A DNA stretch of 64,000 nucleotides from Rhodococcus phenolicus (GTDB taxonomy: Bacteria; Actinomycetota; Actinomycetes; Mycobacteriales; Mycobacteriaceae): NCBI RefSeq assembly GCF_001646785.1, contig NZ_LRRH01000002.1, forward strand, positions 25,354 through 89,353. The letters are read 5' to 3'. Within the stretch, counting starts at the first letter, position 1; the number at the start of each line of letters is the position of its first letter. A program made the translations under genes and the position numbers. Shown one piece after another: positions 30,691-38,970 of this stretch. The notes under the pieces are model-generated. The model had not been told where the DNA came from. It saw only the letters and a list, made by a program, of their open reading frames with translations, and made no database searches.

Positions 30691-33030
30691 AGCGGCAGCC
30701 TCTTCGACCTCGGCGACGCGCTCGGCCTCGAGTTCCTCGGCCTCGGCCTCGGCGGTGACGGGGGTCTGCGGCTTCTCGGCCTGCACGACCTTGGTGTTCG
30801 CGCTGAGCTGGTCGGCTTCGAGCCGAGAAATCGACGACAGCATCAGCTGCGCGACGTCGACGACCTCGACACCTTCACCCTGGCCCTGTTCCTGACGGGC
30901 GGTGACACCGTCGGTGAGCATGACGCGGCAGAACGGGCAGCCGGTCGCGATCTTCGACGGCGCAGTCGTCAGCGCCTCGTCGACGCGGTCGATGTTTATG
31001 CGCTTACCGATGCGCTCTTCCATCCACATGCGGGCACCACCGGCGCCACAGCACATCGAGCGTTCACCGTGACGCGGCATCTCCTTCAGCGTCGCGCCGG
31101 AGGCTTCCATCAACTCACGCGGCGCGTTGTACACCTTGTTGTGGCGGCCGAGGAAGCACGGGTCGTGGTAGGTGACGTCCTCGCCCAGGCGTGCGACCGG
31201 CACCAGCTTCTTCTGCCGCACCAGGCGGTTGAGCAGCTGGGTGTGGTGCACGACCTCGTAGTGGCCGCCGACCTCCGGGTACTCGTTGTTCAGCGCGTTG
31301 AAGCAGTGCGCACACGTGACGACGATCTTGCGCTTGGAGCGCTCGGTGCCCTCGAACACCGAATCGATCACCGCGATGTTCTGCTGTGCCAGCTGCTGGA
31401 ACAGGAACTCGTTGCCGGCGCGACGTGCCGAGTCGCCGGTGCAGGTCTCCTCCGCACCGAGCACCATGAACTTCGTGCCCGCCGTGGCGAGGAGTTCGGC
31501 GACGGCCTTGGTGGTCTTCTTCGCCCGGTCCTCGTAGGCACCGGCGCAACCGACCCAGAACAGGTACTCGTAGCCGTCGAAGCTGTCCGCGTCCTGACCG
31601 AACACCGGGATCTCGAAGTCCATTTCGGAGATCCAGTTCAGGCGGTCCTTGGAGTTCTGGCCCCACGGGTTGCCCTTGTTCTCGAGGTTCTTGAACAGAC
31701 CCGCGAGCTCGGACGGGAAGTCCGATTCGATGAGGACCTGGTAGCGGCGCATGTCGACGATGTGGTCGACGTGCTCGATGTCGACCGGGCACTGCTCGAC
31801 ACACGCACCACAGTTCGTGCACGACCACAGCGTTTCGGCATCGATGACCGGGGCGGGCTCACCGGCCTCGACCAGCTCGGCGGTCTCGCCGACGAGCTTG
31901 CGGTCGGCTTCGGCGCGAGCGGCCTCGGGAATCTTCGCCAGCGCGGCCTCGTCGACGTTGCCTTCGCCGTCGACCAGACCGATCTCGTCGCCGCCGAGGT
32001 CCTTGCGGCCCCCGGCCAGCAGGTAGGGGGCCTTCGCGTACCCGTGGTCGCGCAGCGACATCACCAGCAGCTTGGGGGAGAGCGGCTTACCGGTGTTCCA
32101 GGCCGGGCACTGGGACTGGCAGCGACCGCACTCGGTGCAGGTCGTGAAGTCCAGCCAGCCCTTCCACGAGAAGTCCTCGATCCGGCCGGCACCGAAGGTG
32201 TCCTTGTCCGGGTCGGCGTCTTCCATGTCGACGGGCTTGCCGCCCGACATCATCGGCTTGACCGCGCCGAGTGCGACATCGCCGTCGTCCTCGCGCTTGA
32301 AGTAGATGTTGAAGAACGCGGCGAACCGGTGCCAGGCCACACCCCACGTGATGTTCCGGCCGACGATGTAGAGCCAGATCATGCCGGACATCAGCTTGAC
32401 GAACGCGAAGATCGACACCATCACGGCGCTCGCGGGCAGCAGCTTCGCGAGGTTCATCGTGAAGAAGTCGGTCCACGGGTTCGCGTGGCCGTAGGTGGCG
32501 ATCTTGCCGGCCTTCACGAAGATCATGCCGAGGCCCTCGATGAGGACGACGGTCTCGACGAAGTAGGCGGCCTTGAAATCCGAGCCGCCGAAGCGCGACA
32601 ACCGGCCCGGCTGACGCGGGTGGTTGAGCTGACGGATGATGATCAGCGTGAGGATGCCGATCACCGTGCCGAGGCCGAGGATCTCGTCGATGAAGTGGTA
32701 GACCGCGGTGCCACCGATGAGAGGCCAGTGGAACTCGGGGTTGAAGGTCTGTCCGTATGCCTCGAACCAGACGATGGCGCCGAGCAGGAAGCCGACCATC
32801 ACCAGCCAGTGGGCCCACCCGACGGTACGGAACTTGTTCATTCGCGTGTGTGCGAGGAACTCGACGATCATCTGCTTGAAGCGCGGGAAGAACGGGCGCC
32901 ACCGATCCGGGGCCGGTTGGCCGATCCGGACGGTGTTGACCATCTTCAACGCGCCGCCGATGAACGAGTACCAACACACGAGGCTCAGCAGCACGCCGAT
33001 CGTGCCCAACGTTATCGTCAGGGCATTCAT
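29863..33030 (-). CDS. etfD: EtfD-type membrane Fe-S oxidoreductase with repeat tail
   Basis: This 1,055-aa protein is homologous to M. tuberculosis Rv0338c (EtfD). That protein is thought to accept electrons from the electron-transfer flavoprotein of fatty-acid beta-oxidation and pass them to quinone. Residues 1-250 hold about five to six membrane segments. Two 4Fe-4S motifs follow (CTECGRCQSQCP at 298-309, CTNCGACVEQCP at 404-415). Two heterodisulfide-reductase-type CCG domains come next (VGCAGAYED near 493, CAHCF 573, DPCFLGR near 623, MCCGAGG 659, TGCPFCR 696). Residues from about 745 to the end are Ala/Pro-rich with seven near-identical repeats. The start is ATG 33030, right before the first membrane segment. 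A tandem palindrome lies 70-110 bases upstream. The tail is unusual in length and may extend from the membrane into the cytoplasm. Confidence 0.92.
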   Translation of the reverse strand: MNALTITLGTIGVLLSLVCWYSFIGGALKMVNTVRIGQPAPDRWRPFFPRFKQMIVEFLAHTRMNKFRTVGWAHWLVMVGFLLGAIVWFEAYGQTFNPEFHWPLIGGTAVYHFIDEILGLGTVIGILTLIIIRQLNHPRQPGRLSRFGGSDFKAAYFVETVVLIEGLGMIFVKAGKIATYGHANPWTDFFTMNLAKLLPASAVMVSIFAFVKLMSGMIWLYIVGRNITWGVAWHRFAAFFNIYFKREDDGDVALGAVKPMMSGGKPVDMEDADPDKDTFGAGRIEDFSWKGWLDFTTCTECGRCQSQCPAWNTGKPLSPKLLVMSLRDHGYAKAPYLLAGGRKDLGGDEIGLVDGEGNVDEAALAKIPEAARAEADRKLVGETAELVEAGEPAPVIDAETLWSCTNCGACVEQCPVDIEHVDHIVDMRRYQVLIESDFPSELAGLFKNLENKGNPWGQNSKDRLNWISEMDFEIPVFGQDADSFDGYEYLFWVGCAGAYEDRAKKTTKAVAELLATAGTKFMVLGAEETCTGDSARRAGNEFLFQQLAQQNIAVIDSVFEGTERSKRKIVVTCAHCFNALNNEYPEVGGHYEVVHHTQLLNRLVRQKKLVPVARLGEDVTYHDPCFLGRHNKVYNAPRELMEASGATLKEMPRHGERSMCCGAGGARMWMEERIGKRINIDRVDEALTTAPSKIATGCPFCRVMLTDGVTARQEQGQGEGVEVVDVAQLMLSSISRLEADQLSANTKVVQAEKPQTPVTAEAEAEELEAERVAEVEEAAATAAPAAAPKAGGLQMKGGLKAPGGKPGGLQMKGGLKAPGAKADAPAAAPAAEGSEAPAAPAAKPGGLAMKGGLKAPGAKKAAAPAAAAPAAEAPAAPAAPTAKPGGLAMKGGLKAPGAKKAAPAAAAAPVAEAPAAEAPAAPAAPKAKPGGLAMKGGLKAPDAKKAAAPAAAPAAPAAEVPAAPAAEAPAAEAPTATEPPKAKPGGLQMKSGFKAPGAKKAPAAPAPAAEAPAAEPTEPEPAEPEAPAVEETPAPPKAKPGGLAMKGGIKPPGRK

Positions 33031-33100
33031 ACGCGGCCTTTCGTGTCGGGGGCGGCTCCGGGCCGCCTGGTATAAGCCTCAGCATCCTAACGCTTCATAA

Positions 33101-33116
33101 GTTACCCGTCGGTAAC
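33101..33116. promoter_or_regulatory. Palindromic operator upstream of etfD (site 1)
   Basis: GTTACC-CGTC-GGTAAC is a perfect inverted repeat, and an A/T pair extends it to 7-bp arms. The size and symmetry fit a TetR-family operator. It lies 71 bases before the etfD start. Confidence 0.65.
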
Positions 33117-33125
33117 TATAGCAAT

Positions 33126-33141
33126 GTTACTCGTGGGTAAC
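33126..33141. promoter_or_regulatory. Palindromic operator upstream of etfD (site 2)
   Basis: GTTACT-CGTG-GGTAAC repeats site 1 with one mismatch between its arms. The sites begin 25 bases apart. Two tandem copies in the divergent region between etfD and the next gene make a real regulatory site likely. The regulator is not in this window's neighbouring genes. Confidence 0.65.
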
Positions 33142-33449
33142 TCGCGCTGGAGTGCTGATGGTTCTCCTGCGCACAAGGTAAACGCCGCCTCCGGTGCCCC
33201 GACTGCTCAGGATGGCCTAAGTCCCGAACACGCGGTCGGGGTCACGAATGGACGACGCTCGCACGGCTTTTCGCCGACGAATGTGGCTCGACCCGGTAAC
33301 GAAGTTGTCTGTGATTTCGGATATGATCTCGAACAGCCTTGCACGCTGGGGTTTTCGCGCGATGGGGAGCGGATTTGCCGGTGCAGAGCTGTTGAATCCA
33401 GGGGGGCGTCCGTCGGGGGCGTGCGCCACATGTCACAGAACGGGAACAA
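33142..33449. other. Intergenic region upstream of the secreted 228-aa protein
   Basis: No gene is recognised. TATGAT at 33322-33327 is a possible -10 box for the downstream gene, leaving a leader of about 115 bases, but no good -35 box is seen at the right distance. Confidence 0.4.
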
Positions 33450-34136
33450 ATGAAGCTCAGGAAGCTTGCGGCGGTTGCCACCATGACCATCGCCGCGATG
33501 GGGATCACTGCGGGCACGTCGTACGCGGCGCCTGCCGAGGCGGCGCAGGACGAGATCAACTACGAGGTCAAGGCGGAGGGCAACTCCGTCGTGACCGTCA
33601 TCGACGCCGGCGCGTTCCAGGTTTCGGGCGACGGCAAGAGCGTCGAGCTCCAGGATGCCGACGGCAACGCCGTTGTCAGCCTGCCGCTCGCCGTCCAGCT
33701 CGGCGACCTCCAGCTGCCGTTCGAGCGGGAGATCAGCGAGGACGGCAAGACCCTCACGCTGACCCCGGTCACGGATCCGTCGAAGGCCACCCCGGTCGCA
33801 CCGGAGGATAGGGTCGCCCGCGGCCTCACGCCCGTCAGCCTCAAGCTGGCGGATGTCGCCTCGCCGGAGGAGAATCTCAAGGCGCAGCAGAACTTCAGCT
33901 CGCAGCTTGGTATCGCGACCGCAGTGGGTGGATTGTCGGGCACCATTATTGGCGCACTCGTGGGCGGTCTCGGATTCCTCGGTGGTCCGGTCGGTTTGGC
34001 TTCCGTTCCGCTCGGCGCCGGAATCGGCGGTGTCATCGGCACCATCGTTGTCGGTGGTCCCACCCTGGTCATCGCCGGTATCGGCCTGATCCAGACCCTC
34101 ACCGCGCCTCCGGGAACGACCCAGTACGCGAACTAG
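33450..34136 (+). CDS. Secreted protein of unknown function with Gly-rich C-terminus
   Basis: This 228-aa protein begins with a clear signal peptide (MKLRKLAAVATMTIAAMGITAGTSYAAPA, cleavage near residue 26-28). The middle part, about 30-150, is acidic and probably beta-rich. The C-terminal part, about 155-215, is hydrophobic and glycine-rich (GTIIGALVGGLGFLGGPVG), so it may insert into or associate with a membrane. I do not recognise a characterised family. It stands alone between etfD (divergent) and a strong terminator. Confidence 0.8.
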   Translation: MKLRKLAAVATMTIAAMGITAGTSYAAPAEAAQDEINYEVKAEGNSVVTVIDAGAFQVSGDGKSVELQDADGNAVVSLPLAVQLGDLQLPFEREISEDGKTLTLTPVTDPSKATPVAPEDRVARGLTPVSLKLADVASPEENLKAQQNFSSQLGIATAVGGLSGTIIGALVGGLGFLGGPVGLASVPLGAGIGGVIGTIVVGGPTLVIAGIGLIQTLTAPPGTTQYAN

Positions 34137-34144
34137 CGCGCGCA

Positions 34145-34184
34145 GACAGCGGCCCCGCCACCTTCGGATGGCGGGGCCGCTGTC
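34145..34184. terminator. Perfect 16-bp stem-loop terminator shared by convergent genes
   Basis: GACAGCGGCCCCGCCA (34145-34160) pairs perfectly with 34169-34184 around CCTTCGGA. It follows the stop of the secreted protein by 8 bases. From the other side it follows the stop of the small minus-strand gene by 10 bases. Confidence 0.85.
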
Positions 34185-34194
34185 GTTTCGGGAC

Positions 34195-34293
34195 TCAGAA
34201 GAGGTTCTGCAGGATCAGCTTCGTCACGTTGATGACGATCTCGCCCGAGTACACGAACAGATCCGCGCCGACCAGAATCAGGTCACTCGACAC
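34195..34293 (-). CDS. Small hydrophobic protein, 32 codons
   Basis: A 32-codon frame starts with GTG at 34293 and ends with TGA at 34195, beginning MSSDLILVGADLFVYSG and ending NVTKLILQNLF. It has a Shine-Dalgarno-like AAAGGTGG four bases before the start. Codon choice is that of expressed genes here (CTG, GTC, ATC, AAC). A perfect terminator stem lies directly behind it. The peptide alternates hydrophobic and polar residues and could be amphipathic or membrane-associated. It lies between the secreted protein and a protease, both exported. I do not recognise it. The support is ribosome binding site, codon bias and terminator, not homology. Confidence 0.6.
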   Translation of the reverse strand: MSSDLILVGADLFVYSGEIVINVTKLILQNLF

Positions 34294-34459
34294 AGCCCCA
34301 CCTTTCGTCCGACCGCACGCCCCCTGTGGACGCCGGTGACACATGACGGTCCGGCTCGGACGACGCCGGGCCGGACCATCTTGTTGCCGAATCGTAACCT
34401 ATTCGGTGTGTAGCACACGTAACTGTCCCGGGCGCGTGTTGCCGACGGTCACAACGCAA

Positions 34460-34496
34460 CAGGGCCCGTCTCCTCGGGGGGAGGAGACGGGCCCTG
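34460..34496 (-). terminator. Terminator of the first S1 protease gene
   Basis: CAGGGCCCGTCTCCTC (34460-34475) pairs perfectly with GAGGAGACGGGCCCTG (34481-34496) around GGGGG. The stem begins 27 bases beyond the stop of the protease gene. Confidence 0.8.
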
Positions 34497-34523
34497 CTGC
34501 GTGGATCTGTCCTTACCGGCGGA

Positions 34524-35816
34524 TCACCAGGTGCGGACCTTCAGGCCCGGGTTCTCGGCGAGGATCGCGGAGATCGGCGTGGCGTAGAGCTCGGGGCTCT
34601 CACCCAGGATGCCGCTGACGACGCCGGCGATCTCGCACATCTGGTACTGGCCGACGTTCGACGCGCTGGAGATGCCCAGGGCGAGGGTGCCGCTGACCAG
34701 GGTGCCACCGCTGTCGCCCTGCAGGGCGCACAGGTTGGTGGAGAACCCGGAATCGAGCACACGATGGCCGATCTCGACGGACTGGTTGGCCCCTGTCACG
34801 ACGCCGCAGCTGTACCCGGTGCGGACACCGGACTTGCACACGGGTGCGCCGACGACCGGCTCGGCGACCCCGGTCACGGGAAGCGGTGCCGCGTAGGGAA
34901 CGCGCACGCCGTTGTTCTCGAACCGGCCGCGAGCCTCGGCGGTCGGGCGGATCAGCGCGTAGTCGCGGCGGTCGAGGATGGTCTTCTCGAAGGTGCCGAC
35001 CCGCTGGCCGAGACCGTCACCGATGACCTGGAAGACCTCGGACGCGTACTGCGTGCCGGCCTGGGCGCGGTTCGGGTCGCAGTGACCGGCGGTGATGTTC
35101 ACCGGCCGGTTGGAGCCGTCGACGCCGTTGAATCCGAGCGAGCAGCGCAATCCGGTGCCGGCACCGAACGCGGCGTAGGCGTCGCCACCGAACAGCGAAT
35201 CCGGCGAGGCCAGCCCGGCGATGGGCTCGAGCTTCAGCAGTTCCGGCTCCAGCGTCGCCGGGGCGAGCAGCACCCGCGCGCCCTGCAGGGCGTCGGGGAG
35301 CTGGAGGCCGGCGACATCGGCGGCGCGCACCACGACGTCGTTGTTGACGACGTCGATCGCGATACCGCGCACCAGATCGGCGATCGCCGGCGGCTGCGTG
35401 TCGAGCCAGTCGTTCAGTTGCTTCGACAGGCCCTCGAGTTCGCCTTCGCTGCGCTCGGCCGGCCGGACGGTGAACCCTTCGTCCTCGGCGGCGTCACGAG
35501 CGGCGTCGTGGCCCTCGCCCTCGGTCAGGCCGACGGTCGGGGTGCCCTGCTCGTCGAGCCAGACACCGGCGAACACGTCCGAGAACTTCTCGCGCGCAGT
35601 CGCCGCGAACTGCGCGAGCTCCTGGCTGCGGTCGGCATCGGTGACGAAACGCTCGGGGCTGATGCCGAGGTCGCGCGCAAGCGCATCGACCAGCTCGGTG
35701 GGCAGGTCGACGGGCTTGTCGGCCGGTTCGGCCTGCGCCAGGGCGACGGCGGGTCCGAGCAGCAACAGAGCTGCCGACCCGATCACCGCTGCCCGACGTG
35801 CGAAGGAGCGTCGCAT
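34524..35816 (-). CDS. Secreted S1 (chymotrypsin-like) serine protease with propeptide, copy 1
   Basis: This 430-aa pre-pro-protease has a signal peptide ending near AQA-EP (about residue 30). A propeptide of about 150 residues follows, as in alpha-lytic/streptogrisin-type proteases. The mature domain carries TAGHC (catalytic His), DYALI (catalytic Asp) and GDSGG (catalytic Ser), plus paired cysteines (C...GHC, CKSG...SCG). It should be exported and self-activating; the substrate is unknown. ATG 35816 was preferred over ATG 35831 because a strong AGGAAGG lies five bases before it. A paralogue lies immediately upstream in the same direction. Confidence 0.9.
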   Translation of the reverse strand: MRRSFARRAAVIGSAALLLLGPAVALAQAEPADKPVDLPTELVDALARDLGISPERFVTDADRSQELAQFAATAREKFSDVFAGVWLDEQGTPTVGLTEGEGHDAARDAAEDEGFTVRPAERSEGELEGLSKQLNDWLDTQPPAIADLVRGIAIDVVNNDVVVRAADVAGLQLPDALQGARVLLAPATLEPELLKLEPIAGLASPDSLFGGDAYAAFGAGTGLRCSLGFNGVDGSNRPVNITAGHCDPNRAQAGTQYASEVFQVIGDGLGQRVGTFEKTILDRRDYALIRPTAEARGRFENNGVRVPYAAPLPVTGVAEPVVGAPVCKSGVRTGYSCGVVTGANQSVEIGHRVLDSGFSTNLCALQGDSGGTLVSGTLALGISSASNVGQYQMCEIAGVVSGILGESPELYATPISAILAENPGLKVRTW

Positions 35817-35821
35817 GGATG

Positions 35822-35828
35822 CCTTCCT
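35822..35828 (-). promoter_or_regulatory. Ribosome binding site that decides the protease start
   Basis: AGGAAGG on the minus strand lies five bases before ATG 35816. It is inside the frame that an upstream ATG (35831) would open, so the downstream start is favoured. Confidence 0.6.
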
Positions 35829-35979
35829 CATAGGTCCTGCTCAGTGCGCAGGTTTGGCGGACTACACAGATCTTGCTGATTACACGGTCTGGCTGGTCAC
35901 GCAAAGACGCCGTCCCGATACCGGGGCGGCAGTCGTTGCGTCAGATCATATGGGGTGAAGCGGCGTGGATCACGTCGGG

Positions 35980-37296
35980 TCAGGCAGGATCGGTGGCGGT
36001 CCGGACCCGGGTGCCCGTTACGTTCTGGATGTCGCGAATCGGGATTCCGAGGCTGGAAGTGCCCCCGTTCGGGGCGAGAACCAGGTTCGCCTCCACACAG
36101 TCGGGGGCTCCGGCACTGTTCGATCCGCTGATGACACCGAGCGCGAGTGTTCCGGTGACGATCGCGCCGCCGCTGTCGCCGGACAGCGTGCACGCGGTGG
36201 TCGCGAAGCCGCGGATCGTCGTGCTGGCACCGTCGGGGTAGACGAGCTGGGTCTCGATACGGTCGGCGGCGACCACACCGCACGTGAAGTACGACGACTG
36301 GCCGGACTTGCACACCGGGGCGCCGACGACCGGGACCGCGGTGCCGGTGATCGTCAGGGTCGAGCCGTTGCCGCCCCGCACCACCGGCCGGTCCAGCCCG
36401 GCGTCCACACCGGCCTCGTCGAATTTGATGACGCCGTAGTCGAGTGGGCTGTCGGTGCCGACCGACGAACTGGTGAACGCGCCGATCCGGGTGCTCTCGT
36501 CGATGTTCTCGCGGTTCGGCAGGTACACCGAGGAACCACCGTCGGCGCGGGCCACCGCATCGCAGTGACCGGCGGTGACGTTCACCGCGTCACCGTTCGC
36601 GTCGACCGAGTTGAACCCGAACGAGCAGATACCGATGCGGTCGAGCGGCGTGGAACGCACGTCACCGTCGGCGGTGATGTAGGTGTCGCCACCGAGCGGC
36701 GCCGGATCGTTCGCCGGCAGGCCCGGCGTCAACTGCACCTGCACGTTCGCGATGAGCGACGGCAGATTCAGTGCACGACCGATCGGGGTGTTCACGATGT
36801 CGACCACGAGCTGGTTGTTCAGTACGTCGATCGACGTCGACTGAACGGCACCGGCCACGTCGCGCGGCAGTGCGGCAACCCAGCGGTTCAACTCCGCCAG
36901 CGCGAGCTCGAGACCGTCCGCGGACACCGGCGCCACCGTCGCGGTGTAGCCGTCGCTCTCGGCCTGCCGGGCCGCATCGGTGTTCGTGACCGCGACGACC
37001 GGCTCGCCGTTCCCGTTGATCCAGGCGCCCGCGAAGTCCGCGGGACGCTCGGAACGGAAGCCGCGGGCGTACTCCCCGAGTTCCTGCGCCCGCGCCGAAC
37101 GCTCGAGGTACTCGTCGGCAGACATGTGCAGATCGCGCTGGACAGCCTCGACCAACTCGGCGGGAAGGTCGTCCACCGGATCCGCCTGAGCGGTCGCGGT
37201 GAACGGGCCGATCAGCATCAGCGCCGACGCGGCAGCGACAGCAAGCCGGCGGGCGGTGGTACGAGCAGCGGCGCGCGACGCCGACGAGTGACGCAT
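35980..37296 (-). CDS. Secreted S1 serine protease with propeptide, copy 2
   Basis: This 438-aa paralogue of the previous protease has the same layout. It has a twin-Arg-containing signal peptide (about 1-38, cleavage near AQA-DP), a propeptide to about residue 190, and a mature domain with TAGHC, DYGVI and GDSGG and the CKSG cysteine. The two mature domains are similar but clearly diverged, so the duplication is not recent. The gene ends 163 bases before copy 1, with no gene between. It lies 66 bases below the stop of the Hsp70-like gene, in the same direction, so read-through from the ini regulator operon is possible. Confidence 0.9.
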   Translation of the reverse strand: MRHSSASRAAARTTARRLAVAAASALMLIGPFTATAQADPVDDLPAELVEAVQRDLHMSADEYLERSARAQELGEYARGFRSERPADFAGAWINGNGEPVVAVTNTDAARQAESDGYTATVAPVSADGLELALAELNRWVAALPRDVAGAVQSTSIDVLNNQLVVDIVNTPIGRALNLPSLIANVQVQLTPGLPANDPAPLGGDTYITADGDVRSTPLDRIGICSFGFNSVDANGDAVNVTAGHCDAVARADGGSSVYLPNRENIDESTRIGAFTSSSVGTDSPLDYGVIKFDEAGVDAGLDRPVVRGGNGSTLTITGTAVPVVGAPVCKSGQSSYFTCGVVAADRIETQLVYPDGASTTIRGFATTACTLSGDSGGAIVTGTLALGVISGSNSAGAPDCVEANLVLAPNGGTSSLGIPIRDIQNVTGTRVRTATDPA

Positions 37297-37362
37297 GAAA
37301 GCCCTTCGTTGTGAGCGGGTGTGAGTTGCGACGATCGAAAACAGCCTACGGGAGGGGTGCTG

Positions 37363-38970
37363 CTACCCAGCGGCCCCGGTGGAGTCGTCCGGATCCTCCG
37401 GACCCGGGCCGCCCGGATCGGTCTCGCTCGGCTCCGTGGTCGTCGTCTGCGTCGGCGGCGTGGTCGTCCGATCCCGGTCGCGATCCCGCGTGGGCTTCGG
37501 GTCGGACGTCTGCCAGCCCGGGACCGGCCGGGTCGTCGTGGTCTGCGGCACCGTGTTGCCGGACGTCGTCCGATCCGACTGCTGTGACGTGGCAGGAGAC
37601 TCCGCCGTCTCGGCTGCGGCCGTCGAATCGTCGACCGAGGCCACTTCGGTATCGGACCATGCCGGTGTCGTGGTCTCCGCGGCGGATGTCGTCGTCACCG
37701 CGGTCGTGGTGGTGGTCGTCGGCTTCGCCGGTGTGGGGCTCGGCGAACGCAGTTCCGGAATGGTCGCGACGACGGGCTGGTCGGCCACCGGCGCGGTGGT
37801 TTCCGCAGCCGAGCCGCGCTGGGTCAGCACGAGCACGCCCACCACGGCGAGCAGCACCACCGCTGCGGCGGAGATGGCCAGCAGGATCGGCGAGGGCCGC
37901 CGCGTGGGTTCGGTATCGGGCGCGGCCACCGCCGCGTCGCCCGCCCGGACGGTCGCAACGGGAGCCGGTCCCACCGATGCCTTCGGGGCCTGCGCGCTCG
38001 CCGGCTTCGCGCTGTGCGGTTCGCGGGCGGGGATCTTCGGGATCGTCGTGGTGGCGTCGGGATCGACGAGCCGCGGCGGCGTGCCGTCACCCTGCGGCGT
38101 CTGCTTGCGCGGCAGATTCACGCGGGCGGTGGGGATGATCTGCGTCGAGCCGAGGAATTCGACGGAACCGGCAGCGGCGGCCAGCGCGGCGCCGCGCACC
38201 ATGGTCTGGTGCGGATCCGGCGCGAGCGCACAGCGGGTGCCCATCCCGGCCTTGACGGACTGGGCGACGATCTGCGCTGCCGCGGTGTCCACGTCCTCGT
38301 CGGCGGTGACGACGACGGCGTCGAGGTTGGTCACCTGCCAGCCGTACCCGGACAGGGCCGTCGACAACTGCTTCGTGACGGGCGGTGCGTCGGTGAGCCC
38401 GAACCGCACGGGCTTGCCCGCAGCGATTCCGGCACGGACCAGCGTGACCGTCGAACCCTGGCCGTCGATGTGGTAGACCGCGACGAGGCGGCCGGTCTGA
38501 CGCGACACCTGGGACTCGAACCAGGCTGCGGCGGCTTCGGCGTCGGACACGAGCGACACGTGCCGCAACCCGACGTAGTCGAGGGCGTTGCGCAGGACCG
38601 CGACGGTCGCAGGTGCCCACTCCGTCGGGTGGGTCGCGACGACGGTGTACTGACGGTCGCCGATCAGCGGCGCCGCATCGGCCAGCAGGCACTCCATCGC
38701 GGTCGCGACGAGGTCCTCGGCGCGGGACAGCGATCCGTCCTCGGCGCGGATGCCCGACTGGGTACCGACACGGTCGAGGAAGTTGGTGAAGGAACTGGCA
38801 CCCTGATCGAGAATCGGGTCGATCTCACCGAGAGTCGCGGTACCGTCCTGGTGCAGATGGACTGCACTGCGACGTTCGATCGGTGCGGGACCGGGTTGAC
38901 CGGGGACAGCGGAGGTCACGGCGACCGACGAAACGGTCGTGCCAACGCGCAGGCCGACGCCTACGGACAT
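37363..38970 (-). CDS. Membrane-anchored degenerate Hsp70-like protein (downstream of iniR)
   Basis: This 535-aa protein has an N-terminal part (about 1-290) that resembles an Hsp70/actin-type ATPase. The phosphate loop is degenerate (VYHIDGQGSTVTLV, 165-178, instead of the DLGGGT type), so ATP hydrolysis is doubtful. A single membrane helix lies at about 360-384. A Thr/Pro/Ser-rich tail of about 150 residues probably crosses the cell wall. Its start overlaps the end of iniR by 10 bases, so translation is coupled. It and the Hsp70-like gene upstream of iniR flank the regulator, which suggests a signalling role between the envelope and IniR. The function is inferred only from context. Confidence 0.75.
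   Translation of the reverse strand: MSVGVGLRVGTTVSSVAVTSAVPGQPGPAPIERRSAVHLHQDGTATLGEIDPILDQGASSFTNFLDRVGTQSGIRAEDGSLSRAEDLVATAMECLLADAAPLIGDRQYTVVATHPTEWAPATVAVLRNALDYVGLRHVSLVSDAEAAAAWFESQVSRQTGRLVAVYHIDGQGSTVTLVRAGIAAGKPVRFGLTDAPPVTKQLSTALSGYGWQVTNLDAVVVTADEDVDTAAAQIVAQSVKAGMGTRCALAPDPHQTMVRGAALAAAAGSVEFLGSTQIIPTARVNLPRKQTPQGDGTPPRLVDPDATTTIPKIPAREPHSAKPASAQAPKASVGPAPVATVRAGDAAVAAPDTEPTRRPSPILLAISAAAVVLLAVVGVLVLTQRGSAAETTAPVADQPVVATIPELRSPSPTPAKPTTTTTTAVTTTSAAETTTPAWSDTEVASVDDSTAAAETAESPATSQQSDRTTSGNTVPQTTTTRPVPGWQTSDPKPTRDRDRDRTTTPPTQTTTTEPSETDPGGPGPEDPDDSTGAAG

Noticed and set aside
29575..33075. Plus-strand open frame of 1,166 codons over etfD
   Set aside because: It is a shadow of the etfD gene; its low-complexity translation mirrors the repeat tail, and etfD has full Fe-S motifs.
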